Positions 13,729 through 23,059 of a stretch of 64,000 bases of DNA are shown piece by piece (the stretch's first letter is position 1; each line of letters begins with the position of its first letter). The notes below the pieces were generated by a model. The model worked only from the letters and a program-made list of their open reading frames with translations, had not been told where the DNA came from and made no database searches. Source of the stretch: Hofstenia miamia (lineage: Eukaryota; Xenacoelomorpha; Acoela). Both the position numbers and the translations under genes were made by a program. The DNA is taken from contig SCFE01000035.1 of NCBI GenBank assembly GCA_004352715.1, forward strand, positions 1,219,009 to 1,283,008. Direction: 5' to 3'.

Positions 13729-13852
13729 NNNNNNNNNNNNNNNNNNNNNNNNNNNNNNNNNNNNNNNNNNNNNNNNNNNNNNNNNNNNNNNNNNNNNNNN
13801 NNNNNNNNNNNNNNNNNNNNNNNNNNNNNNNNNNNNNNNNNNNNNNNNNNNN

Positions 13853-13889
<37 letters not shown>

Positions 13890-15817
13890 TATATATATAT
13901 ATATATATATGACAAACTTTGATGTTCTAGTTTTGGAACGCTTTCATTGGAAGAGCATGTATCTCCATTTCAACGCTGCTCCTCAATTGTAAGTTAACTT
14001 TATCTTTTTTTATTACCTTTTTTATAGAATGGTCCTGATCCTTGCGAATGTACGATGTGTGGTACTAATGATGACGGCGATTCACAGTTGTTTTCATTTG
14101 AAAAGGTTGAAATTTATAAATTTGAGCACATCGAACGTTTGTTTTTAGATCAAAGATTTTTCACAAATATCAAAATACCATAGCAGCTTAAGTAGTTTCC
14201 CCACTCTCAAACATGACAAGCAAATAAGTGTCAGGAAAAATTCAAAAGCTGATTTATTGAAACCGCGTGATTACTTATCATCTACCTATAGATATAAGGT
14301 ACTCTATTTTATAATTTATTTATTGGGGATTTTATTGTTGTAAAATATTTATTTTAGATTCAACACGACATTTCTGTATGTCCTTTTTCTGTTATTGAAG
14401 AAAAGAATCTCTCGGAGTTGCTTAAGTGTAAATCAGAAATTGATTCACTGCGTGTTCCTTTTTGTAAGTTTTTGAGTATAAAACAGAGTCTGTTTTTATT
14501 AGGCGGTTAATATTATAAAATTTTAGTATCTAATTCGAAAAGTGGACATGTTAAATCGGTGTCGCCCCCACCATATGAAGATAGTGACTTCGAGAGTTGT
14601 TGCTCTAGTGAAGAATCTGTCCCGACTACTCAGCTTTCAACATCAGCAAAGCGTCCTTCAAGCTGCATCAATGGAATCGAACCCAAAGTGAGATTACGTT
14701 TTCATTTTTTCGTTAGACGGTTAGGACAATAGTTTAGTATTGATTTTCTCAGACTGCTTTCGACATTTGATGTAAATCGATTTGATCACGTGTATTGAAC
14801 AAACACTTGCTTCTCTAGAGCTTACTTTTTGTTAAGTTATCAACATTTCATCATTAATGTATTACAGCTAAAAGTGTTTTTCACTAATTGGACATATGAA
14901 TTGCCTTATTTTTGTTTCTGAGAAATAATAATTCAAATCGAATTATTTTTATGGGTGTGCAATGTCAAAGCTATTTTAAATTGATGAATAACAATAATGT
15001 TGTTTTGTAACTCAAGTTAGCGTTACTTTTTTTACATTAAGTTATAGTTTCGCTGTAGAGCTTTTCCAACCTTTCTCCTTTAAGCTTATTATTGGGGCGG
15101 CCAAAAGTTAAAGGTAATATTTAACTCAAACTCTAATTGTTCCCAAATTTGTAAAAATGCGTCCTAAATGATTTGCTAGGGCTTAAAAAAATATTAGGTT
15201 AACAAAATTTTTTTAGGTTTATAGAGTTAATAATCGGTTTTGAAGTTTTGCTAATGTTAAAAACAACAGCCAAATTTCAAATTCAATATTAAATAAATGA
15301 ATGTGCTAATCGTGTTGAATATTTGTATTTACAAATGGCAGAACTTTGACAAAAGTGTGAAATGTTTGTAATTTTCAGCAACATTATATTGATCTATATA
15401 ATAATTAAAATCTCTGCATGTAATTGAATTAAATTATTGAATGAATTCATTTGTGTTAGCAAATTATGAGATTATGATTTTGAAAAAGCAATGGGTCATT
15501 TCTCTAATGAGTTACTAGATTTAACTGGTGGTAAAATGCGTTCATAAAAATTAACCTCTGCATTTTGAGCTAGTTCTCAGCTAAATATATCTTCTAGTTT
15601 CTACTGTTTATTTTTAAAAACTTAATTCAACTGGAAGAATTTCCAAAATGCAGAATATGGTTATTTTTAAATTTTAAAATTTAGAAAGAAGTGTGTGTGA
15701 ATGCAATGTTGATGTTTCACATGCCATTTAGATGAAATTAGACAACTGCAATCCAACCCCAACAGGTGTCAAAAGAAGTTTTTCTGTTAAAAACTTATTT
15801 ATAACTTTTTCCTGGGA

Positions 15818-15867
<50 letters not shown>

Positions 15868-18800
15868 TGGTTTTCATTACAATTGTTCAAATAATAGTTT
15901 GAAATTTGTATTTTTTTAAAATTGTTAATTCATAATTGTGTTAATTTCATTCATTGTTTTGGTTAAGATTTTAGTTGCTCTACTTAGATAGTATTTTAAA
16001 ATATTAAACTATACTGTATGACTGTGCAAGTTATACAAAATCTAATCATATCTTGCAAAATGTGCAATGCTTTATCAGATTCTCCACAAAAACTTTAAGA
16101 TTTATATTTCCCTCATGCTTAAGTCCTGCAAATTGTTTGGTCCTTGCTATCCTGACGGGTCCCATCATTTGTAATTCACGGAACCTGCTCAACTCTTTCC
16201 ATCCATTTTATAGCATCTCTTCTCCTACATTTGCTCCTCTATGCGTTTCCCACCTTGCTTGAAAACATTTTGGATCTCTCCGCTGTTAAAATCCAATCAG
16301 CTTCCCGCCTCTCAATTCACTTCTTATAGTCCAGTAGCTATTCTCTCGGCTGTCAATAATCTTTCAGCGCCTTGTCTTTCGTTACATGTTCCCTAAAATT
16401 CGTCACCTCATCTCCTCTTCTCAGCATGGTAACCTTCCAGGTCGTTTTACCATCACTAACTTGCTCACTTTAATTGAAAACTGCTATTTGCACTCTGATT
16501 GTAATGATCCTGGTTGCATTATCTTTCTTGACATTTCTAAAGCTTTTGAACGGCTCCCTCATTCTATTCTTCTTGACAAATTAAGGTTGTTTGGCTTTGA
16601 TGTTGATTTCATCGAACTTTCCAGTCTTACCTGTCCAATCGTCGTCAGCGTGTCAAAATTAACTCGTCTATTTCCTTTCCTGCCATTGTCTCTAGTAGTG
16701 CTCCTCCATGTTCTGTTTGCTGTTTTCTTCTTTGTTGCTATCAATGACCTCCCTCAATCTGTCCTCATCTCGTCCTGTCTACTGTATGTCCATGATACTG
16801 CGATTTTCTACTCTTCCTTTTTAAGGAAGAGCAGAAAATGTTTGCTGAAAAAAAATATTTTTATGTTATGAAACACACTAAAATTATATTTTTTATCACA
16901 GTATTTATATAAAAATTACTCAATTTCATTTAATTTTTGATTGTTTTTTCAAAAAGGGGCGGCCGCTTCTCTGAATAAGCGTCTTACAATTGAAGATTTA
17001 AATATCATTCAACTTTCTTGTGTCCTAAAATATTGTGAAGACAATTCAATGTTGATTTTTCGCGCTTCGAGCACATTACTGTGGTACCAAAATTTGTTTA
17101 ACTTATAGTTAAGATGTATATATTTTGTGGACAAACCCACGTAAGCATGTACTAAATGTGGTAATCTATATCAGGTTTTCTTGGCATATCACGCTTTCAA
17201 GTTATAATTTGTTTGTATAAACATTGAATGCACTTGAAATGCGTTTTCGATAATTTAGTGTTTAGAATTGTACGCCTTTGAATGAGAATAGCTCAAAATC
17301 TATAAATCACTCTTCTGCTAATCATACTGCGAATAACAACAGTAACGGTTCATTGCCCACTAAATCCAAAAAATCTAAGAAAACTAACAAAGCCAATGGT
17401 GAGCGAGGCATTTGTGCAATCGGTAAATGTTTATAGTTTTTTCCACTTTGTATTCTGTTTTAGATGAGGCTTTTCAACCTTCGCAAAATATCGAAGCTTT
17501 AGACGAAGAAGAGAAAGAGATTGAGATGTTTAAACAGTATGTTTAAATTATCTGACTTTTTCTAACCATTAACTTAACCCGGAGTTTCACATTTCTACTA
17601 TTTTAAGTTTAGTGTTCGAATGTGTAATATAACTTTTACATGGTCGATTCACACAATTAAATTGTTCAGATCTTAAGGGAGAAACCACAAAATAGAAACT
17701 ATTATCAAATCTGTAATGTGAGTTCTTTTGAGTTTATAATTTTATAATTTTGCTCACTAGTAATGCTTTAATTACATTGAGTGGAAGTATGTGGTGAATA
17801 AATCGTTTGTCTTAATGATTTGAAATAGTGCCAATTAGTTTAGCGTGTGATAATGAATTAACTGTTCTATGTTAAACATTGTGAATCATGCTCTTCAAAT
17901 GCGCGATTTTTGGATTCTGTGTTTTTTTCGCATTTAATTTTGCATGACTTTTATTTCGCATTAATAATCGAGCTAATATTTGCTTTTGAACAACAATCAA
18001 TTGGAATGTAAAGTGTGATTAAACGTTTAGCAATTTCAATTCAAAAATTCAATAGTCATTTGATCAAAAATCGTTTCTAAATAATACTTTCATCCTTAAC
18101 ATTTTTGGCACGATTTGCATGTCATACGATTAATGCTTGGTTGGTGGCTTCCAAAAAATGAGTTTCGTTTCAGGTTTTTTACACCTCAAAACTGCTGTTT
18201 CGAAATCGGTTTTATCGGTAGGCATTTCTCCAATATTTAACCGTAGAAGCGCCGGATTTTGTTATCACCTATTCTAATACATCTCAATTTCGGTCAATTG
18301 ACCCATTTGGCGGTTCTAGTGTTAAATATGCATCACTGAAATATCATGCGACACATTTTATTAATCAGGGTCTCCGCGCTTCTTGGGAATTTAAAGTTGC
18401 TACCTTGAACTGCCTATACCTATAGTGCCTGGAAATTCTATTTATTGTCTTGTCTATATTCCATCTTGCGGTTGCATCCACTTGTCTTGATTTCATATTT
18501 GACAGTGAATAACTAAAACTATGTACTCCATGCTTGAAAAATTTGTTTGTCATTACAGTTTAGGGCTGGGTGAGATTTCACCAAATGGAAATATATTCAA
18601 CCACTCGTGTAAAATATAGGAAATTTGGAAATAGAATATTATATATTTTTTACGCATAATTCTGTACAAGACACATGTTATGTAGATAGTCATTATATGT
18701 AGTTCAGTATATATCACTTTTATCAATTCCAAGATTTTTACATCTACCACACCAAATTTCATTGCAGCTAACTCCCAGCAAATGTTGCTAACCCAAGTGT

Positions 18801-21370
18801 ATAAGTCTCTATTTTAGATTTCTTCTTGGCTTTCTACTGTACATTTCTGCACCATGTCATTCCAAATATATTGTGATGATATACATAAATTCCTACAAAG
18901 TTATTACGGACTTACAAGTAACGTTAGGAACAGGTTCCTGACCAACATTTGAAAATGCACTAAGAACTCCATTGTTAAGCACAGCTTGATACTACAAACT
19001 ACTATATGGATCGTCTCATGCGGTTGTTCCTTAATTCCTTTTGCAACGGCCTTTTCTAATTCTGTCATTTTGCACCATTTCCAATGGTTACATTTCTTGA
19101 AGTAAGCTCATCAAGATCACGGGGATTTAAGAGCATTGTCTGCCACAAGATGTTTAGATTTGCCAACTTCCTTTGCACCATTCTGTGTGATATTTCCAAA
19201 TATCTTTTTGTCCAACATTTCACGTTGTTATTAGCAATTTTGCAGTTTTCGGCGCCTAATTCAGCAAAAAAATGTTTTCGTTTAAAAAATAGTTTTTCGG
19301 CACTACTATATGTAGGCATGGCCTACTAAAAATTTATTTAAATAAAAGGGGTTGCCGTAATGTTTAATGGTTTTGTACTTCGTTTCATCAAACTCAATCT
19401 CAAAGTGCTTCACCGTTTTGGCTGCTTCAATAACATTAAAAATGATTTTTAAATACATACAAAAACTACACCTTTTACCGTTCAATTTAATTACTTATAC
19501 ACTTCATGATTTTAATCGAAACACATTATTAGTTCAATTATTGATTTAAATCAATTTCACTAAAACAGATACAAGTCTGGCTAAAATTGAAATTTATAGT
19601 AAAAAAATCCGATTTAAATCAAAAAATCAGATTTTTTGGTTTTTTAAATTTAAATCGGATTTTTTCCCCACTTTTACATACATTATAAATAATTACTCTA
19701 TCAATTGAAAATATTTGCTATTCAAATAAAAACATACGGCATTCAATTAAAATAAATATCAATGACTTTATAAAAAATGAAACTATGAAATAACACAAAC
19801 TATAAACTAATACATTGTTTAGTTATTTTCTATACCGTAAATCATCCTCAGCCATAACTCTTGCATAATACTTCTGCACATGCTAAAAAATGATTGTTTT
19901 TGGAACAAATTTCCAATCAACTCTAAAGTATTTAACTTCCAAACTAAAACACAGTCCAACGATATGTTGATAGAGCCAGTTTTACATTAAAAAATTATCG
20001 CAAAACAAAAAGTATTTGCTGAATCCATTTTAATGCTTAAATCAAAGCATAACAATTATTATTACCAGGATGAGAGAGGTATTTAAATTTTTTTTCAAAA
20101 AGGCGTGAAGGAAGATCAATTTGAATGTGCAGAACAGCATTGCTAAATTCGGAGGGCCCAAATGTACAACGCACCTTTATCACAGATTGAAGTTTTTTAG
20201 CCCTTTATCAAATCAAATACCAAGGAACTCAATTCAATTAGGTGAGATCAAATATTAGAATATTCACAACTGGTATGACTATTTTGCGTTATTGTCTGAA
20301 TTAAGTGAAAGGTATTTTTGAAGATTCAATCAGGTATGTAATGACTCTATTCATGTAAATCGTCTTTCAATTTGCACAGAGACAATACGCAAGAGTTATG
20401 GTTGAAATTTACTTTCTATTAGCAAATCAAACGCCATAGCCCAATGGGGCAATGTTCTACTTTGTATTGTTTTTTGTACAGTTTATTGGCGTTTTCAGGG
20501 TTGCTATCAGTATAATTATATATTGTCAAAGTAATTTCTGAATAAATATTTCTTCTTCTGTATGGAGAATAACGTAAATATTGTATTGTTTATCGTTTGT
20601 TTTGTTTTTTAGTTTCATTTTTTAATACAGTCGGTTTGATATTTATTTTAAATTGAACGATTTGTGTTTTAAATTGAATACATTAATTTTTATTTTAATG
20701 CCTGGAAATTGATAAAATGAAATGCGCGGACATCCTGATATTGAACTCTGTTTTTGTGGGGTTAAGATAATGTGTTGGTTTTGTAAACTTTATTAAACTT
20801 CTTTTTCAAAATTCATTTTCGTCAGATTCAATCAAAATTGGTTAAGTCAAAAATTGAGTTTTAAAATTGCAAAATTATTTTCTAGTTTTATGAATTTTGT
20901 TACTTTAGGAACGATGTTAGACAACATTGTACTGCTGCATCTATCGTTACATATTCTAAGTGAATGCTTCAAATGATGTATACAACTTTTGCAATAAGAT
21001 AAACTTCGTTACTAAAGAAATAAATTAATTTTTGACTAAATCAATTTTCTCTTGAATTTGACGTTTTGTTATCTACAAATTCCATGTTACAATAGTGTTT
21101 GTTTAGTATTAAATATTACTGTAGTTTATCCACTAGGAATCATGACATGTTATTCTTTTATAGTTATCAAGTCTTCTTATAAATATTTGGTTCTAAAATA
21201 TAATCGAGTGTCACATTGCTTATTTTATTAGCAAAAATGAATTAAGGTTTATAATTTAAATTTCCTATTCTTACTTTTGTTCCTTTAGATTTTGTTTGCA
21301 GAATTCTGTTAAAATGGGACGACCAAAGGTTAAATTGAATGTACAAGATATATATAAAAAGTCTTTGTAG
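7006..21370 (+). CDS. FAM193: FAM193 (IRIZIO) family protein, 15-exon gene
   Basis: Fifteen exons with GT/AG borders and matching phases join to 1,860 nt (619 codons plus TAG): 7006-7055, 7566-7712, 7755-7965, 8291-8469, 8515-8683, 8731-8828, 13487-13651, 13931-13988, 14028-14105, 14149-14298, 14358-14463, 14527-14687, 17266-17398, 17464-17536, 21289-21370. The N-terminal half is helical and resembles FAM193A (RLEGQATKYVVEIKLRLLKK; TWVFLNKHLFQEIIYSENLI). The middle has Cys/His clusters (CSCHSCSD, NCKHHCTNFF, CECTMCG). The C-terminus (LDEEEKEIEMFKQFCLQNSV) matches the family's conserved terminal domain, known in vertebrates as EMEREVEYFKRFCLDSARQ. The protein is shorter than vertebrate FAM193A (over 1,000 residues). 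Molecular function of the family is poorly known. A (AT)n-flanked 922-N gap in intron 6 and a 124-N gap in intron 7 could hide extra exons, although phases join without them. Confidence 0.85.
7566..7712 (+). CDS. FAM193: FAM193 exon 2
   Basis: Acceptor ATTTAG, donor gtaact, phase 2 in and out. Encodes a charged helix (YDRETLRLQYCWDILRLAVY) ending in LLQSVE. Confidence 0.75.
7755..7965 (+). CDS. FAM193: FAM193 exon 3
   Basis: Follows a 42-nt intron (acceptor CCTTAG). Encodes ERDPQLLYKRLEGQATKYVV and a helical run to STYLTPL; donor gtaatg, phase 0. This block resembles the FAM193A N-terminal conserved region. Confidence 0.8.
8291..8469 (+). CDS. FAM193: FAM193 exon 4
   Basis: Acceptor TTGTTTAG, donor gtatag, phase 0 to 2. 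Encodes HLKQFHITWVFLNKHLFQEI, the most family-like block of the N-terminal half. Confidence 0.82.
8515..8683 (+). CDS. FAM193: FAM193 exon 5
   Basis: Follows a 45-nt intron. Encodes a coiled-coil-like segment (RLKKELVNVSSEWAHCQSLM, LLLKEEFNLFNTQTELL); donor gtaaga, phase 0. Confidence 0.8.
8731..8828 (+). CDS. FAM193: FAM193 exon 6 (Cys cluster 1)
   Basis: Follows a 47-nt intron. Encodes FLCSGDVDSTSNKCSCHSCS, a Cys/His cluster that may bind metal; donor gtatgc, phase 2. Confidence 0.78.
9438..9888. mobile_element. piggyBac-like MITE (451 bp)
   Basis: Left end CCCTATCTCGGCGGGT follows TTAA (9434-9437). The inverted right end reads CCCTATCTCGAACGGGT, and TTCA (9889-9892) follows, one substitution from TTAA. 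CCCT-type ends with a TTAA target are the hallmark of the piggyBac superfamily. No coding frame lies inside, so it is non-autonomous. It sits in FAM193 intron 6. Confidence 0.75.
10602..10631. repeat. AT-core hairpin
   Basis: AGCCCGT and ACGGGCT arms close over a (TA)n core, so the whole block can extrude as a hairpin or cruciform. Confidence 0.6.
11114..11150. repeat. Perfect 10-bp hairpin at the edge of an assembly gap
   Basis: AGGCGCTAAG and CTTAGCGCCT flank a 17-nt loop; an ATATATATA run and then the 922-N gap follow directly. Confidence 0.65.
11160..12081. other. Assembly gap, 922 N
   Basis: Run of N flanked on both sides by (AT)n. The true length is unknown, and the gap probably holds a long AT microsatellite. 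Confidence 0.95.
13487..13651 (+). CDS. FAM193: FAM193 exon 7 (Cys/His cluster 2)
   Basis: Acceptor TTATTTAG, donor gtatgt, phase 2 in and out. Encodes an acidic Ser-rich linker (PSTSSDEDLNDDENPP) and NCKHHCTNFFPN. It joins exon 6 in frame across a 4.7-kb intron. Confidence 0.78.
13696..13912. repeat. (AT)n microsatellite containing a 124-N gap
   Basis: Pure TA repeats lie on both sides of the gap at 13729-13852. Located in FAM193 intron 7. Confidence 0.9.
13931..13988 (+). CDS. FAM193: FAM193 exon 8
   Basis: Acceptor GTTCTAG, donor gtaagt. Encodes FGTLSLEEHVSPFQRCSSI, phase 2 to 0. Short, supported mainly by phase and splice sites. Confidence 0.65.
14028..14105 (+). CDS. FAM193: FAM193 exon 9 (Cys cluster 3)
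   Basis: Follows a 39-nt intron. Encodes NGPDPCECTMCGTNDDGDSQ, whose C-x-C-x2-C group is a likely metal-binding cluster; donor gttgaa is weak. Phase 0. Confidence 0.75.
14149..14298 (+). CDS. FAM193: FAM193 exon 10
   Basis: Follows a 43-nt intron. Open only in the frame that continues exon 9 (ISKYHSSLSSFPTLKHDKQI ... YLSSTYRYK); donor gtactc, phase 0. Confidence 0.72.
14358..14463 (+). CDS. FAM193: FAM193 exon 11
   Basis: Acceptor TATTTTAG, donor gtaagt, phase 0 to 1. Encodes CPFSVIEEKNLSELLKCKSE. Confidence 0.72.
14527..14687 (+). CDS. FAM193: FAM193 exon 12
   Basis: Acceptor ATTTTAG, donor gtgaga, phase 1 to 0. Low-complexity acidic/Ser/Pro segment (SVSPPPYEDSDFESCCSSEE), a probably disordered linker before the C-terminal domain. 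Confidence 0.75.
15059..15113 (+). CDS. Candidate alternative FAM193 exon
   Basis: A 55-nt segment between CTGTAG and gtaata reads SFSNLSPLSLLLGRPKVK and has phase 0 in and 1 out, the same as the exon at 17266-17398. It therefore fits only as a replacement for that exon: using both in series would shift the frame and reach a stop. It repeats GRPKVK, which also occurs in the last exon. Inference from phase and sequence; transcript data would decide. Confidence 0.4.
15823..15861. repeat. (AT)n microsatellite
   Basis: About 39 bases of uninterrupted TA dinucleotide in FAM193 intron 12. Confidence 0.9.
16050..16830 (+). mobile_element. LINE reverse-transcriptase fragment, GC-richer clade
   Basis: The frame 16386-16871 reads SSSQHGNLPGRFTITNLLTL and IIFLDISKAFERLPHSILLD, RT motifs of a LINE unlike the others here. 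The frame then shifts, because SNRRQRVKINS and the glycine loop lie in another frame before INDLPQS and a degraded YADDTAIF (YVHDTAIF). Base composition is richer in C than the host intron. A 5' piece at 16053-16262 may belong. Both ends are truncated. Inserted in FAM193 intron 12. Confidence 0.75.
17266..17398 (+). CDS. FAM193: FAM193 exon 13
   Basis: Acceptor GTGTTTAG, donor gtgagc, phase 0 to 1. Encodes an Asn/Ser-rich run followed by a basic stretch (LPTKSKKSKKTNKAN) that may be a nuclear localisation signal. Confidence 0.75.
17464..17536 (+). CDS. FAM193: FAM193 exon 14 (start of C-terminal domain)
   Basis: Follows a 65-nt intron. Encodes QNIEALDEEEKEIEMFK, the acidic helix that opens the FAM193 C-terminal domain; donor gtatgt, phase 2. 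Confidence 0.85.
18241..18321. mobile_element. Miniature piggyBac-like element (81 bp)
   Basis: TTAA (18237-18240) then CCGTAGAAGCGCCGG; the inverted right end reads CACTAGAACCGCCAA before TTAA (18322-18325). Ends and target fit piggyBac, and it is too short to code. Located in FAM193 intron 14. Confidence 0.55.
19536..19675. repeat. GATTTAAATC-rich palindromic block
   Basis: GATTTAAATC occurs repeatedly, and 19606-19672 folds back through AAATCCGATTTAAATC and ATTTAAATCGGATTT. Such blocks are known from ends of hAT-type elements, but I found no partner end or target duplication. Confidence 0.45.
20095..20570 (+). mobile_element. LINE 3' end fragment
   Basis: The 5' part encodes a degraded ORF2 C-terminus (SIAKFGGPKMYNAPLSQIE, cf. 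LINE ...GPKIWNSLP...). From 20425 the 3' UTR (CGCCATAGCCCAATGGGGCA ... TTGCTATCAGTATA ... CTGAATAAA) closely matches 25478-25610. Severely 5'-truncated copy in FAM193 intron 14. Confidence 0.7.
21289..21370 (+). CDS. FAM193: FAM193 exon 15 (last, stop TAG)
   Basis: Acceptor CCTTTAG. Completes the C-terminal domain (FCLQNSVKMGRPKVKLNVQD) and ends KKSL-stop. The FCL core aligns with vertebrate FCLDSAR. It also contains GRPKVK. Confidence 0.85.
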
Positions 21371-22289
21371 AAAGAGTGAATAATTTTGTAAATTGTATTT
21401 AATTTTGAATAACATATTTTGTTTTAGTTGTTTATTTATTTGTATTTCTTTCTAATTTTAGATTTCAGTTCGAATCTTAACAGTTTATTTAGTGCGAATT
21501 GTTTTGTATAGATTATGTTAAATACATTTATATTGCTACTGATTTCAAAATTTGAAATTCATTATGAGACTTCAATCTTCGATCACATTTGCATCTCACA
21601 ACAAGGATTTTTTTTAGATAGGTTAAATGAGTTCTTAGGTTGCTTCCCAACAATTTCACTTTGTAGATAAGATAAGATTTTAAAGAATTGTTTTGAATTC
21701 AGAATTAACTAAATAAATATATTAATTTTTTCGGAAATATTCTTGTTTAAACAAAGCAATTCTAATTTATTATTTAGAGTAAATGTTAATTTTACCATTA
21801 TAATTCTGCATGACATGCCATTTTTATTTATGTGTACGCTTCAAGATTTAATGTTTTTCAAAATATTAATTGTGCAATGGTCTCAAATTGCTATTTGCTT
21901 GTGTCGTTAACGTTCCTCAAAAAAATTGAATAAAGTAATTATTTGATGTTTAATGTAGATAGAAGTGACATAGAATTCCCAAGATAAATATTTCAGAATT
22001 ACATTTTCATAGGACTAATTCGATTGTACCGCCCATCTATTAATCTTGTTCAGTCCCATTGTGGAAAAATTATTATACATATCAAATTAAAACCCAGCTC
22101 ATAAGCAGTGTTTACTACATTATTAGATTCAACAAAAGCTAGAACATATTTAACTGAAGAAAAGCAAAAAAATTTATTATGGTTTTGTAAACGGGGCGGT
22201 TTCTCGATTTTTGTAAAGAAATATTTTTTAGTTTTGTAGTTTGGAGTATAGTTTACTGTATTGTAAGCTTGAAATGAAATTTATTACCA
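21371..22289. other. FAM193 3' flank
   Basis: AT-rich non-coding. An AATAAA at 21929-21934, about 560 nt after the stop, is a plausible polyadenylation signal. Nothing else recognised. Confidence 0.4.
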
Positions 22290-22700
22290 TTACCGATTAT
22301 TTTGTCATTTCTCCGATTGCGAGCCCCTTCGAATGTGAAAGTTTTCTCGTCACACAAAACAATCTCACCGGCCGCAACAGTTCTCAAGTTTTACTTCTCT
22401 CCAAATTTTTTAGTGGTTGAATGAAGACATTTTCAGGTATTTTTGACAACTTTTCTTATTGTCCTGGTACTCACACCAGCTGGTTTTGCCAGAAAACACA
22501 TTGACCTTGGATTCCTCCTGATTTTCTCTCGAATGCATTTTATGTGAGCGTGGTCTACCACTTCTTGGACGATCAGACAAGTCTCCTCTTTCTTTGAACT
22601 GCTTCACAGCCTTCCAAATGACGGAATCTGATTTTCTTGCACTTTGTAGTGCAATAATGGCTCCTCTTTTGTCTGAAATTTTTGAACTAAGTTTCTGTAA
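22290..22700 (-). pseudogene. Tc1/mariner-type transposase remnant
   Basis: Minus strand: an N-terminal helix-turn-helix (SDKRGAIIALQSARKSDSVI), then FKERGDLSDRPRSGRPRS, the classic GRPR linker of Tc1/mariner transposases, then (frameshifted) AGVSTRTIRKVVKNT, the second helix-turn-helix. A deletion jumps to CDEKTFTFEGARNR, which carries the first catalytic Asp of the DDE domain. The rest of the catalytic domain is absent. No terminal repeats found. Confidence 0.75.
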
Positions 22701-22775
22701 AAACCGAATGATTATGTAATTATTTATTGTTTCGGTTATACTTTAAGCCCCAATCACTTACTTAGGAACGTCTTT

Positions 22776-23039
22776 TTAAAGAAGATATTGTTTGAAATTT
22801 TGCTTCCAAACCATGAATCCATTAATAATAGAAAATAACATCACCATAACCCAGTTTATTATTTTTAAATATTCCTTGTTTCGTTTTGTTTCACGTATCT
22901 GTATTGAAGCAGGATTAATAATGAAGAAAGTCACCAACTCAGAAAACATAAGCCCTAGATAAAATTCTGTGTAACAACCACACAATTTTTTCAAAAATGT
23001 CCTTATTCCAATCCGCTCTACAAGGTGATCACCTAGGCA
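22776..23039 (-). CDS. Possible last exon of an unknown membrane protein
   Basis: On the minus strand an acceptor (AATGCCTAG) at 23040 is followed by 87 codons and TAA. The peptide starts GDHLVERIGIRTFLKK and has two hydrophobic segments (FYLGLMFSELVTFFII; INWVMVMLFSIINGFMV) separated by a charged loop. It does not look like a LINE or transposase, and no upstream exon was found. I do not recognise the family; it may be a fortuitous frame. Confidence 0.25.
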   Translation of the reverse strand, partial: CLGDHLVERIGIRTFLKKLCGCYTEFYLGLMFSELVTFFIINPASIQIRETKRNKEYLKIINWVMVMLFSIINGFMVWKQNFKQYLL

Positions 23040-23059
23040 TTGTTTGTAATACAAAATCG

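Noticed and set aside
13473-13992. Several IYIY-containing frames on both strands
   Set aside because: They cross the AT microsatellite and the 124-N gap. Only the real exons 13487-13651 and 13931-13988 are supported.
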